From Pectobacterium cacticida (GTDB lineage: Bacteria; Pseudomonadota; Gammaproteobacteria; Enterobacterales; Enterobacteriaceae), in assembly GCF_036885195.1 (NCBI RefSeq), contig NZ_CP133656.1, forward strand, positions 2,108,001 through 2,172,000: a stretch of 64,000 nucleotides of DNA, written 5' to 3'. Below, in pieces: positions 9,996 to 18,946 of this stretch. Within the stretch, counting starts at the first letter, position 1. The number at the start of each line of letters is the position of its first letter. The position numbers were made by a program, and so were the translations under genes. The notes below the pieces were generated by a model that was given only the letters and a program-made list of their open reading frames with translations, was not told where the DNA came from and did no database searches.

Positions 9996-10463
9996 GTGTC
10001 AGAATCTTGCCCTTGTTGCAGTGGATTGCAGTATAACGCATGCTGTCAACCCTACCTCGCCCATGCCGCAACAGCGGCTGATCCAGTCATATTAATGCGA
10101 TCGCGCTATACCGCTTACGTCAAACAGGATGTCGATTATCTCATTGCGACCTGGCACCCTGATCTCAACCCTGAGAAATGGCGCGCCTCTCTCGCTGAGA
10201 GCAGCCAGAATACGCAATGGCTTGGCCTCACTATACTGGCAACATCTCCCGGTCAAACGGCCAATGAGCATTATGTGGAATTTGCCGCCCGCTATTTATC
10301 GGATGTCGACAGGCAACGAACCGAATTGATGCGGGAGCGCTCACGCTTCCTTCGTCAACATAATCGCTGGTACTATATAGACGGCGTTCATATACAGACC
10401 GGCAGAAATGAACCCTGCCCGTGCGATTCCGGCAGAAAATACAAAAAATGCTGTGGACAATAA
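9996..10463 (+). CDS. ychJ: SEC-C motif protein YchJ
   Basis: This is a small conserved protein of unknown function (UPF0225). Two zinc-finger-like SEC-C elements bracket the protein: CPCCSGLQYNACC at residues 5-17 and PCPCDSGRKYKKCC at the C-terminus. The middle is an NTF2-like fold (SRYTAYVKQDVDYLIATWHP). The start is a GTG with CAGGAG eight bases upstream; 155 residues compare with 152 in E. coli. SEC-C motifs suggest metal or nucleic-acid/ribosome contact, but the role is not known. Confidence 0.93.
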   Translation: MSESCPCCSGLQYNACCQPYLAHAATAADPVILMRSRYTAYVKQDVDYLIATWHPDLNPEKWRASLAESSQNTQWLGLTILATSPGQTANEHYVEFAARYLSDVDRQRTELMRERSRFLRQHNRWYYIDGVHIQTGRNEPCPCDSGRKYKKCCGQ

Positions 10464-10543
10464 CACAGGCAGTTGCCCACGCGGCCTTACCGCTGCGTTA
10501 TCATTAGGCCGTTATTCTAGCTTTGGACAGGATCCACCCGCTC

Positions 10544-11392
10544 ATGCAATCCCCAAATATACAAAGAAAAGTATTAAGAACCATTTGTCCTGATGCAAAA
10601 GGGCTCATCGCGAAAATTACCAATATTTGTTACAAGCACGAACTGAACATCGTGCAAAACACTGAATTCGTCGATCATCGTACGGGGCGCTTTTTCATGC
10701 GAACCGAGTTGGAAGGTATTTTCAACGACAGTACACTGTTAGCCGACTTAGACGGTGCGCTTCCTGAAGGGTCTTCTCGTGAATTAATTGCCGTAGGCCG
10801 TCGTCGTATTGTCGTTCTGGTGACGAAAGAGGCCCATTGTCTGGGTGATCTGCTAATGAAAAGCGCTTATGGTGGCCTGGATGTAGAAATAGCGGCGGTG
10901 ATCGGCAACCACGACACGTTGCAGAGTTTAGTCGAGCGATTCGATATTCCTTTCCACCTGGTTAGCCACGAAGGGCTAACGCGAGAAGAGCACGATCAGC
11001 GAATGATCGCGCAGATAGACCAATACCAACCCGATTACGTGGTGCTCGCAAAGTATATGCGGGTTCTGACACCAGCGTTTGTTCAACATTTTCCCAATCA
11101 GGTGATTAATATTCACCATTCATTCTTACCAGCCTTCATCGGCGCTCGCCCGTATCATCAAGCTTACGAACGCGGCGTAAAACTCATCGGCGCAACAGCG
11201 CACTATGTCAACGATAGTCTGGATGAAGGCCCCATCATCATGCAGGATGTCATTCACGTCGATCACACATACTCTGCAGATGACATGATGCGTGCTGGTC
11301 GTGACGTCGAGAAAAATGTTCTGAGCCGCGCGCTGTACCGGGTACTGGCGCTACGTGTTTTTGTCTATGGAAACCGCACGATTATTCTGTAA
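10544..11392 (+). CDS. purU: Formyltetrahydrofolate deformylase PurU
   Basis: PurU hydrolyses 10-formyl-THF to THF and formate, supplying formate for purine synthesis and balancing one-carbon pools. An N-terminal ACT domain (RKVLRTICPDAKGLIAKITN) precedes the formyltransferase-like catalytic domain. That domain has the active-site Asn-His pair in NIHHSFLPAFIGARPYHQAYERG and the conserved Asp in HYVNDSLDEGPII. The frame is open upstream from a TTG at 10523, but the ATG at 10544 agrees with the E. coli start. Length is 282 residues. Confidence 0.96.
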   Translation: MQSPNIQRKVLRTICPDAKGLIAKITNICYKHELNIVQNTEFVDHRTGRFFMRTELEGIFNDSTLLADLDGALPEGSSRELIAVGRRRIVVLVTKEAHCLGDLLMKSAYGGLDVEIAAVIGNHDTLQSLVERFDIPFHLVSHEGLTREEHDQRMIAQIDQYQPDYVVLAKYMRVLTPAFVQHFPNQVINIHHSFLPAFIGARPYHQAYERGVKLIGATAHYVNDSLDEGPIIMQDVIHVDHTYSADDMMRAGRDVEKNVLSRALYRVLALRVFVYGNRTIIL

Positions 11393-11476
11393 TCGCTGGG
11401 GCGATCCTTTTTTGGATAAGGATACGGCGAACAGAATAAAAAAACGGCAAGTGTATTAGTTTTAGATACATACCAC

Positions 11477-11504
11477 TTTACAGGGGCGCGGCATCTGATA
11501 TGAT
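11477..11504 (+). promoter_or_regulatory. Stringently controlled-type promoter of tRNA-Tyr
   Basis: The -35 TTTACA and -10 TATGAT are 16 bases apart, followed by a GC-rich discriminator GCGCCCCGC. This is nearly the same arrangement as the E. coli tyrT promoter, whose GC discriminator makes it sensitive to ppGpp. The tRNA begins about 40 bases downstream, leaving a 5' leader for RNase P to remove. Confidence 0.85.
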
Positions 11505-11544
11505 GCGCCCCGCTTGAGGGAAAACCTCTCGCAGTAAGGCCAGT

Positions 11545-11611
<67 letters not shown>

Positions 11612-11629
<18 letters not shown>

Positions 11630-11725
11630 TTTCAATACAGCATCTCCGAACGTCATCCCAACGCTAAAGCATCAGATCCTCATTGGGGGAAGGTGAGAAC
11701 CTTCGACCAAGGTTCGACAAAACCG
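11612..11725 (+). repeat. rtT-like tRNA-derived repeat, copy 1
   Basis: A 114-base unit starts inside the 3' end of the tRNA (ATCCTTCCCCCACCACCA) and recurs with few changes 173 bases downstream at 11785-11898. E. coli tyrT carries analogous repeats that include the tRNA 3' end, the source of the processed rtT RNA. Within the unit, GAACCTTcgaccAAGGTTC can form a hairpin. Confidence 0.85.
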
Positions 11726-11784
11726 GTACGGTTTTGAGCAACGCGTAGCGTTGACCCGAAGGGTGAGGTGCGAAGCACCGAGTT

Positions 11785-11898
11785 ATCCTTCCCCCACCAC
11801 CATCTCAACGCAGCATCTCCTAACATCATCCCAACGCCAAAGCATCAGATCCTCATCAGGGGAAGGTGAGAACCTTCGACCAAGGTTCGACAAAACCG
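11785..11898 (+). repeat. rtT-like tRNA-derived repeat, copy 2
   Basis: This second copy of the 114-base unit has no indels relative to copy 1 and only scattered substitutions. It begins with the 3' terminal part of tRNA-Tyr including CCACCA but has no 5' part, so it is not a tRNA gene. The 59 bases between the copies contain GC-rich hairpins (CAACGC-gta-GCGTTG and GGTGC-gaa-GCACC). Confidence 0.85.
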
Positions 11899-11912
11899 CA
11901 GACAAATAGAGT

Positions 11913-12539
11913 TTATTCCCTCCCTTTCCAACGCCCAGGAACATACGAAAAAACCGGGAGTTGCCATGACCAGCGAATAGCCGCCAATCGCACAGCCAGG
12001 CCGATAGTAAAGGACGCTAACAGGTTAATATCGTGATCGATATTAAGCGACTTTAGCCCCAGATATAACAGGGCAACCAAAAGTGAAACGCAGGCATACA
12101 GCTCTTTTTTCAATACCATTGGCGTGCGATTGCAAAAGATATCACGCAAGATGCCACCAAATATGCCTGTGACAATGCCCGCCATCACGACTACGGTTAA
12201 CGAATAATGTAGTTTTAGCGCCACATTGCAGCCAATAATGGTAAAAGCGATTAACCCCATGGCATCCAGCACCAGAAAGAAGCGATGTAAATGATGCATA
12301 ACGCGCGCAACGATAATCGTAAAAAGACCAGCACCGATGGTGAGATAAATATAGCCGGAATGTTGCGTCCAGCCGATGGGATAATTACCGAGGAGAATAT
12401 CGCGTACGGTGCCGCCGCCAAGCGCGGTAATGAACGCTATCATGCCTACGCCAAAAATATCCATATTGCGTCGTCCGGCGGCGAGCGCCCCAGACATACC
12501 TTCCGCCGTAATGGCTATCAGATAGATGTAAGTCAGCAC
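11913..12539 (-). CDS. yicG: TRIC-family (UPF0126) membrane protein, YicG-like
   Basis: This 208-residue protein has about seven hydrophobic segments and two repeated units with the family signatures GGGTVRDILLG (first) and GGILRDIFC (second), an internal duplication typical of UPF0126/TRIC proteins. Related prokaryotic TRIC proteins are trimeric cation channels; a glycine-linked transport role is suggested by the tandem glycine riboswitch directly upstream. Overall it resembles E. coli YicG more than YadS, in particular ITAEGMSGALAAGRRNMD. In E. coli yicG is elsewhere, so its position here is different. The substrate is not known. Confidence 0.88.
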   Translation of the reverse strand: MLTYIYLIAITAEGMSGALAAGRRNMDIFGVGMIAFITALGGGTVRDILLGNYPIGWTQHSGYIYLTIGAGLFTIIVARVMHHLHRFFLVLDAMGLIAFTIIGCNVALKLHYSLTVVVMAGIVTGIFGGILRDIFCNRTPMVLKKELYACVSLLVALLYLGLKSLNIDHDINLLASFTIGLAVRLAAIRWSWQLPVFSYVPGRWKGRE

Positions 12540-12565
12540 ACAAGTTATCCTGTGAAATGTGCCAC

Positions 12566-12752
12566 TCCCTCTGTCCGCTTTACCTGAGAGTTACGCAGCA
12601 GAGCTGCTTGCCCCTTCGGTGGGTTGCATCGCAACCTCTCTCCAGTTGGCGCTAATGGAATTCGCAGTTAGGGTAGCCTGAGCGATTATGGGAGTTTGCG
12701 CCTTCGGCGGAGCGTCATTTCATGACCGCTCTCTCTCCTGCGAGGAGCGCAG
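12566..12752 (-). promoter_or_regulatory. Tandem glycine riboswitch upstream of the TRIC-type gene
   Basis: On the minus strand, two glycine-aptamer units can be read. The first, at about 12680-12752, has GCAGGAGAGAG, CCGCCGAAGGCGCAA and CTCAGGCT. The second, at about 12566-12665, has CTGGAGAGAGGTTG, ACCGAAGGGGCAA, AACTCTCAGGTAAA and GGACAGAGGG. The second ends about 27 bases before the start codon. Cooperative or paired glycine aptamers usually turn on genes that handle excess glycine. Confidence 0.92.
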
Positions 12753-12948
12753 TATAGCGGCCGACAAGCGCTAAGTTCAACTGAATATAAGTGAAGCTTA
12801 TTTCAATCATTTTCATCTACTTCACCAACAACCGCTGAGGCCACAGTGCGCCAGCTCGCTACGTGAAACGGCCATGAAGCCTCACCGTGACGACGGGTTC
12901 CGTTTTCTGCTACCATTTGGCCACATTTTTTAGTTAATGGCAGCGAAC

Positions 12949-13755
12949 ATGAAAGTTGTATCTTTTAATATCAATGGCCTGCGGGCGCGCCCTCATCAGT
13001 TGGCCGCCATTATTGAACAGCACCAACCGGATGTCATCGGGTTGCAAGAAACCAAAGTCCACGATGACATGTTCCCGTTAGACGACGTTAGCCAATATGG
13101 CTACCATGTTTATTATCACGGACAAAAGGGTCACTACGGTGTCGCACTTCTGTGTAAAACCCCGCCTATTGCGGTACGCCGCGGTTTTCCGACAGATGAA
13201 GCCGATGCCCAGCGGCGCATTATCATGGCCGACTTTACGACCGAACACGGGACTTTCACCGTTGTTAATGGTTACTTCCCCCAAGGCGAAAGCCGGGATC
13301 ACCCGGTGAAATTCCCGGCCAAGATGCGTTTTTATCAGGACCTGCAACACTATCTGGAACAGCACCACAGCCCCACGCAACCATTGATAGTGATGGGTGA
13401 TGTCAATATCAGCCCCACCGATCTGGATATCGGCATCGGCGAAGCGAATCGTAAACGTTGGTTGCGCACCGGTAAATGTTCTTTCCTGCCCGAAGAACGA
13501 GAATGGATGGCGCGTTTGCAAGGCTGGGGGCTTGTCGACACCTTTCGTGCCGCTAACCCCGACAGCAACGATCGCTTCTCGTGGTTCGACTATCGCTCTT
13601 CTGGATTTGATGACAACCGGGGCCTGCGTATCGACTTGATTCTCGCCAGCACGTTCCTGGCTGAACGCTGCGTTGCAACCGGTATTGACTACGCGATTCG
13701 AGGTATGGAAAAACCTTCCGACCACGCTCCTATCTGGGCGCAGTTTGCATTGTAA
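12949..13755 (+). CDS. xthA: Exonuclease III
   Basis: XthA is the main AP endonuclease and 3'-to-5' double-strand exonuclease of base-excision repair. The protein begins MKVVSFNINGLRARPHQ and shows the endonuclease/exonuclease/phosphatase motifs: metal-binding glutamate in GLQETKVHDD, NGYFPQGESRDHP, the catalytic region GDVNISPTDLDIG, RFSWFDYRS, and the final His in EKPSDHAPIWA. Length is 268 residues, as in E. coli. An ATG four codons upstream is also in frame (MAANMK), but family alignment favours the inner start. Confidence 0.96.
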   Translation: MKVVSFNINGLRARPHQLAAIIEQHQPDVIGLQETKVHDDMFPLDDVSQYGYHVYYHGQKGHYGVALLCKTPPIAVRRGFPTDEADAQRRIIMADFTTEHGTFTVVNGYFPQGESRDHPVKFPAKMRFYQDLQHYLEQHHSPTQPLIVMGDVNISPTDLDIGIGEANRKRWLRTGKCSFLPEEREWMARLQGWGLVDTFRAANPDSNDRFSWFDYRSSGFDDNRGLRIDLILASTFLAERCVATGIDYAIRGMEKPSDHAPIWAQFAL

Positions 13756-13869
13756 CGTGTGCCGTTTTAGAACGCGTATAGGGCAAGAGGTAGCAAATTC
13801 ACACTGAGAGCGCGCACCGCACCCCGCTGAAAATGAAGGCTTCGGCGGGGATAGACTCAGCCACGTTAT

Positions 13870-14163
13870 TTAGGGCGATGGCTTGAGCACCTGCCATATT
13901 AAGTTATTCGTTCCCAGCGTCTGTTTGTCTCGCATGCATTGCAGCACAACCCCTTCGGCTTTTATCACCGCCCCTTCTGAATAATTACGGTTTTCATATA
14001 CGCAACAACGTAGACAGTTATTGCTTTGTTCGCGGACCGTCGTGGCGGTACCCCACACTTCCGATGGCACGGGAACGACAATATCCGCCCCACCACGATT
14101 TGCCTGCGCCAACATCGGCAGTAACATCACACTGGCGAAACAGAAAGACACTAACGATTTCAT
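13870..14163 (-). CDS. ynjH: DUF1496 exported protein YnjH
   Basis: This is a small secreted protein of unknown function. A signal peptide (MKSLVSFCFASVMLLPMLAQA) is followed by the DUF1496 signature: paired cysteines in LRCCVYENRNYSEGAVIKAEG, then VVLQCMRDKQT and a tryptophan near the end. The three conserved cysteines suggest disulphides or a cofactor. The ATG at 14163 overlaps the topB stop (TGATG); a GTG one codon earlier is also possible. AAGGGG lies eight bases before the ATG. Confidence 0.85.
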   Translation of the reverse strand: MKSLVSFCFASVMLLPMLAQANRGGADIVVPVPSEVWGTATTVREQSNNCLRCCVYENRNYSEGAVIKAEGVVLQCMRDKQTLGTNNLIWQVLKPSP

Positions 14164-16085
14164 CACTTTGACCCCTTGGTTTTCGTCGTTCGAGCCTTAC
14201 GTCGTTTGGAAGCCCCTGCTGGCGGCGTAGTAAGCCCTTTGAACGCACTCTGTGTACCCTGTTGTTTTGCCTGCTGAATCAACGTATGTAAGCTGTTCGT
14301 CAGCGGTTGCATAAAATCCTGATAGCGACATTGTTTCTCGCTGATCTTAGTGAGTGTAGCCTCCCAATGCGCCGTCATGTCGGGATGCACCGCGCTGTCC
14401 GGCAAGGAATGTATTAATGCGCGCCCAGCTTCACTCGCATGAATGTAACGCGCTTTCTTAAACAGAAATGTACGCTTAAACAGTAATTCGATGATGCCCG
14501 CACGCGTTGCCTCTGTACCTAAACCATCGGTCGCTCGCAGTATTTTCTTCAGCGCTTTATCTTGCACAAAACGAGCAATCCCGGTCATCGCCGAAAGCAG
14601 TGTCGCATCGGTGAACGGTCGCGGCGGCTGGGTCTGTCGCTCAACCACCTCAGCACGTTCACACAGTAGCGCGTCCCCTTTTGCCACGACAGGCAACGGC
14701 GTGCCTTCGTTCTCTTCGTCCCGTTCTTTACCCCCCAACAGCGTGCGCCAACCGGCTTCCGCCAGAAAGCGTGCTTTAGCAATGAATTTACCGCCTGCGA
14801 TATCCAGTTCAATCTCGCATTTACGGAACACCGCGTCTGGACAGAACTGCATGAGGTACTGCCGCGCAACTAAACCATACACATTGCGCTCGTTTTCCGT
14901 CAGTGAGACACGCGCGCTACGGGCGGTAGGAATGATTGCGTGGTGGGCATCGACTTTACCGTCGTTCCAGCAGCGATTACGCCGATCTGCATCCATTACC
15001 GGCTGAGGCAACAAGTCAGGCTGGTGGACGGATATGGCGTTTAAAACGGCATGGCGCCCGGCAAAATGCTCCTCTGGCAGGTAGCGGCAGTCAGAACGCG
15101 GATAGGTAATCAATTTATGCGTTTCATACAGTTTCTGGCATACGTCCAGCACCTGCTGTGCACTCAGCCCGAAGCGTTTAGCCGCCTCAATCTGTAACGC
15201 TGAGAGCGAATAAGGCAGCGGCGCGATTTCCGATTCCCGTTTGTCATTGTAGTTGATAACGACTGCCGGCTGGCCTTCAATACGTTTGACGACATGTTCT
15301 GCCAGCGCTCGATGTAGTAAACGCCCTTCTTCGTCCTGATAAGGCTCACAAGACTCGCTGGGCTGCCAAAGCGCGACAAAACGTTCATCGGCAGGCGTCA
15401 CGATATGCGCCTTTACTTCAAAGTAATCCTTGGGAACAAAGTTTTCGATCTCTTCATCGCGCCGTACCACCAGCCCCAGCACGGGTGTTTGTACGCGGCC
15501 GACCGATAGCACGCCGTCATAGCCGGCGCTGCGGCCTAATAACGTGTAGGCGCGAGTCATATTAATACCGTAAAGCCAATCAGCACGAGAACGCGCCAAT
15601 GCCGATACGCAGAGCGGAATGAACTCCCTGTTTTCACGCAGGCGGGACACCGCGCGTTCGACCGCCTGCGGGTTGAGATCGTTGATCAAACAGCGGCGCG
15701 CTTTTTGGCGTTTCTCTTCTGAAAGCGCAAGGTATTCCAATACCTCATCCACAAGCAATTGCCCTTCCCGATCTGGATCGCCAGCGTGAACCACCTCTGT
15801 GGCCTCATTGAGAAGTTTTTTTATGGTGCTGAGTTGTTTACTCACCGAGGCTCTCGGTTGCAATCGCCATTGTTGCGGAATAATAGGGAGATCGGCTAGG
15901 GACCAGCGCGCGTATCCCGCATCATAGACCTCTGGCTGCGCCTGCTCCAAAAGGTGCCCTACGCACCATGTGACAACATCATGCTGACCACAGGCGATAA
16001 AGCCATCGCCTCGCCGATGCGGTTTGGGTAATACGTCTGCAATTGCCCGCGCTAGGCTAGGCTTTTCGGCAATAAAGAGTCGCAT
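14163..16085 (-). CDS. topB: DNA topoisomerase III
   Basis: TopB is a type IA topoisomerase that decatenates replication and recombination intermediates. The TOPRIM domain opens the protein (MRLFIAEKPSLARAIADVLP; acidic HAGDPDREGQLLVDE). SVGRVQTPVLGLV lies in domain IV, and the catalytic tyrosine is in KLITYPRSDCRYLPEEH. The C-terminus ends in a basic tail (SKRRKARTTKTKGSK). 640 residues is slightly shorter than E. coli (653). In E. coli selD separates topB from ydjA; here only about 90 bases do. Confidence 0.96.
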   Translation of the reverse strand: MRLFIAEKPSLARAIADVLPKPHRRGDGFIACGQHDVVTWCVGHLLEQAQPEVYDAGYARWSLADLPIIPQQWRLQPRASVSKQLSTIKKLLNEATEVVHAGDPDREGQLLVDEVLEYLALSEEKRQKARRCLINDLNPQAVERAVSRLRENREFIPLCVSALARSRADWLYGINMTRAYTLLGRSAGYDGVLSVGRVQTPVLGLVVRRDEEIENFVPKDYFEVKAHIVTPADERFVALWQPSESCEPYQDEEGRLLHRALAEHVVKRIEGQPAVVINYNDKRESEIAPLPYSLSALQIEAAKRFGLSAQQVLDVCQKLYETHKLITYPRSDCRYLPEEHFAGRHAVLNAISVHQPDLLPQPVMDADRRNRCWNDGKVDAHHAIIPTARSARVSLTENERNVYGLVARQYLMQFCPDAVFRKCEIELDIAGGKFIAKARFLAEAGWRTLLGGKERDEENEGTPLPVVAKGDALLCERAEVVERQTQPPRPFTDATLLSAMTGIARFVQDKALKKILRATDGLGTEATRAGIIELLFKRTFLFKKARYIHASEAGRALIHSLPDSAVHPDMTAHWEATLTKISEKQCRYQDFMQPLTNSLHTLIQQAKQQGTQSAFKGLTTPPAGASKRRKARTTKTKGSK

Positions 16086-16178
16086 TATTCACCATTAAGC
16101 AGACTGGACAAGTCCCGCGCGATGGGCGGGAAAGTGGATAGTAAAATGGATAAAAACAATATTACTCAACGAAAACGA

Positions 16179-16730
16179 TCAGAAGTGACGCACGAACGCT
16201 TCAGTGGCACAGGGCGCGACCGTGGTCGAAGCCTTGAGTTGTGGCGTTCCCAGATAAAGAAAACCAACGATTTCATCCTGTTCCCGACAACCAAATGCCT
16301 CACGTACCAACGTATTATGCGTCCAGGCACCGCTACGCCAGATGCCATTAAACCCTTGCGCCACGGCGGCCATTTGCATAGCCTGAACGGCACAGCCGGC
16401 GGACACAATTTGCTCCCAGCGAGGGACTTTCGGATTGTCTTCACAATGCGCCACCACGGTGATAATCAACGGTGCCCGGTAAGGTGCCTGACGCGCCTTA
16501 TTGATACCGGCTTCATCCAGATTTTCCAGCTGCGCCGCTCGCGCCAATAAGGCACTAAAGCGATCTAAGCCGTCATTTTCAATCAAAAAAAAGCGCCATG
16601 GCTGCATGCCACCGTGATCCGGCGCGCGCATACCGGCGCGGATGATGTTTTCCAGTGCGTCACCTTTAGGTGCCGGTGCGGTAAGGCGCGCGGCCGAACG
16701 ACGATTCACTAGCAATTCAAGCGCATCCAT
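16179..16730 (-). CDS. ydjA: Nitroreductase-family protein YdjA
   Basis: This is an FMN-dependent NAD(P)H nitroreductase-fold protein; E. coli YdjA is among the smallest members and its natural substrate is unclear. Visible FMN-binding elements are NRRSAARL near the N-terminus, GMRAPDHGGMQPWRFF, and FNGIWRSGAWT. The ATG at 16730 gives MDALELLVNRRS, matching the family (183 residues), and has GGGGAT at proper spacing. An ATG seven codons upstream would add a non-conserved stretch. Confidence 0.94.
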   Translation of the reverse strand: MDALELLVNRRSAARLTAPAPKGDALENIIRAGMRAPDHGGMQPWRFFLIENDGLDRFSALLARAAQLENLDEAGINKARQAPYRAPLIITVVAHCEDNPKVPRWEQIVSAGCAVQAMQMAAVAQGFNGIWRSGAWTHNTLVREAFGCREQDEIVGFLYLGTPQLKASTTVAPCATEAFVRHF

Positions 16731-17003
16731 TATGTATCCCCAGTCTGACAATATTATTTATTGTTCCTAGCCACACCCCATTTCAATGAGAGAAAGGGGT
16801 GCACCGCAACATCGCGGGCCACGTTAGCACAAGTAGAAGTTTTGTTACAAGATAACCCCGGCGGTGTATGATTCTATGGCGATTTAATGCTGACTTTTCA
16901 CTGTCCGCTCTTTAGGATATTAGCATACCTAATGCTTCATCCTTTGTCTGAGGCAAAGGGGAGCCTCAGGGCACACGCTGTTTTACCCGTTCATGGAGAT
17001 ATC

Positions 17004-18854
17004 ATGCGCACACTGTGGCGAATTTTTAGCAGATTGTTTACGTGGACATGGCGTCTACTCAATTTCATCAGGGAATTTATTCTTAACCTTTTCCTTATCG
17101 CGTTACTTTTTGTCGGCGTTGGAATTTACTTGCAAGTAAAATCGACGCCGGAACCGGCCACGAAGGGGGCGTTACTCGTCGATCTCTCGGGTGTGGTGGT
17201 TGATAAACCGACGGTTAATAACAAGCTACGTCAATTAGGGCGCGAATTCTTCGGCGCATCGAGCAATCGACGTCAGGAAAACTCACTGTTTGATATTGTC
17301 GACGGCATCCGTCAGGCAAAGGGAGATGACAACATCACGGGTATGGTGCTGGATCTCAGCGATTTTACCGGCGCCGACCAACCCTCCCTTCAGTATATTG
17401 GCAAGGCACTGCGTGAATTTCGTGACAGCGGTAAGCCTATTTATGCCATCGGTGACAGCTACAGTCAGGCGCAATATTATTTAGCCAGTTTTGCTAATAC
17501 CGTGTCATTAACGCCACAGGGAAGTGTTGATCTGCACGGTTTCGCCACCAATAATCTCTACTTCAAGTCCCTCCTCGACAAACTGAAAGTCACCACCCAC
17601 ATCTTCCGGGTGGGAACCTATAAATCCGCCGTAGAACCGTATTTGCGTGACGATATGTCACCAGCCGCCCGTGATGCGGATGGACGCTGGGTTAACGCAC
17701 TATGGCAACAGTATTTAAACACCGTCTCCGCTAATCGCCAGATCACGCCGCAGCAACTCTTCCCCGGCGCAGCAGGTATAATTGCCGGTTTACAGGCCGT
17801 TCAGGGCGATACCGCTCGCTATGCGTTAGATAATAAGCTGGTCGATGTCGTCGCATCACACTCCGAGACGGAACAATCACTGATTAAAGTCTTTGGCTGG
17901 AATAGCCAAAAAAATAATTATAATTCCACCAGCATCTACGACTACGCGCTTAAACCGCAGGGGCAAAACGCTAATCAGATTGCGGTTATCTTTGCCAACG
18001 GAGCCATCATTGACGGGCCGGAAGCACCAGGAATGGTCGGCGGTGCTACCACGGCCGCACAGATTCGCGCCGCCCGACTCGATCCCAAAATAAAAGCGCT
18101 GATACTGCGCGTCAATAGTCCCGGCGGTAGTGTTACAGCCTCGGAACAGATTCGCTCGGAATTGATGGCATTTCGCTCGGCAGGCAAGCCTATTGTGGTT
18201 TCCATGGGAGGAATGGCGGCATCAGGAGGGTACTGGATCTCCACGCCAGCGAACGCGATAATCTCCAGCGCTGCTACGTTAACCGGCTCCATCGGTATTT
18301 TTGGCGTAATTACTACGTTTGAAAATTCATTGGAAAGTCTTGGCGTCCACACCGATGGCATAGCCACTTCTCCATTGGCCGATCTGTCTATCACCAAGTC
18401 GCTGCCTCCGGAGTTTTCACAGATGATGCAGCTAAGTATTGAACGTGGCTATAAAAATTTCATTGATATTGTGGCACAGTCGCGTAAAAAAACGCCGGAG
18501 CAAATCGATAAAATCGCTCAAGGGCACGTTTGGGTGGGTAGCGATGCGAAAGAAAATGGCCTGGTCGATCAGCTAGGTGATTTTGATGATGCAGTGAAAT
18601 TAGCCGCTAAACTGGCGAAGCTGGATCAATATCAATTGAATTGGTATGCCGAATCGCCGGGTCTGTTCGATACGATGTTGAATCAGGTGAATGCCTCAGT
18701 TTATGCATTATTACCTGTTGCCGTTCAATCCATGTTGCCCGCACCGGTTGCACAGTTGGCGGAGGTGGTGCGCGCACAACCTTCCCTCATGAATAATTTC
18801 AACGATCCGCAAAATCGATATGCATTTTGCCTCCCCTGTGGGGACGTTCGCTAA
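17004..18854 (+). CDS. sppA: Signal peptide peptidase SppA (protease IV)
   Basis: SppA is an inner-membrane serine protease that degrades cleaved signal peptides from the cytoplasm-membrane interface. An N-terminal transmembrane anchor (about residues 24-43) is followed by two tandem S49 domains. The Ser-Lys dyad is visible as Lys207 in RVGTYKSAVEP (first domain) and Ser407 in GGMAASGGYW (second domain), matching E. coli Lys209 and Ser409. The start is the ATG with GGAGAT upstream; the frame runs open 39 codons further but without family similarity. Length is 616 residues. In E. coli ansA follows it; here pncA does. Confidence 0.96.
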   Translation: MRTLWRIFSRLFTWTWRLLNFIREFILNLFLIALLFVGVGIYLQVKSTPEPATKGALLVDLSGVVVDKPTVNNKLRQLGREFFGASSNRRQENSLFDIVDGIRQAKGDDNITGMVLDLSDFTGADQPSLQYIGKALREFRDSGKPIYAIGDSYSQAQYYLASFANTVSLTPQGSVDLHGFATNNLYFKSLLDKLKVTTHIFRVGTYKSAVEPYLRDDMSPAARDADGRWVNALWQQYLNTVSANRQITPQQLFPGAAGIIAGLQAVQGDTARYALDNKLVDVVASHSETEQSLIKVFGWNSQKNNYNSTSIYDYALKPQGQNANQIAVIFANGAIIDGPEAPGMVGGATTAAQIRAARLDPKIKALILRVNSPGGSVTASEQIRSELMAFRSAGKPIVVSMGGMAASGGYWISTPANAIISSAATLTGSIGIFGVITTFENSLESLGVHTDGIATSPLADLSITKSLPPEFSQMMQLSIERGYKNFIDIVAQSRKKTPEQIDKIAQGHVWVGSDAKENGLVDQLGDFDDAVKLAAKLAKLDQYQLNWYAESPGLFDTMLNQVNASVYALLPVAVQSMLPAPVAQLAEVVRAQPSLMNNFNDPQNRYAFCLPCGDVR

Positions 18855-18946
18855 TATTCATATTAATTGGCTCAATCATCGTCATTATTGCTGATGGTGA
18901 TTGGGTTTGATTTATCACTGTACCTCGATCCATCACGGAGCTGTCC

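Noticed and set aside
13078..13725. A 215-codon minus-strand frame antisense to xthA
   Set aside because: The plus strand clearly encodes exonuclease III; the antisense frame has no family resemblance.
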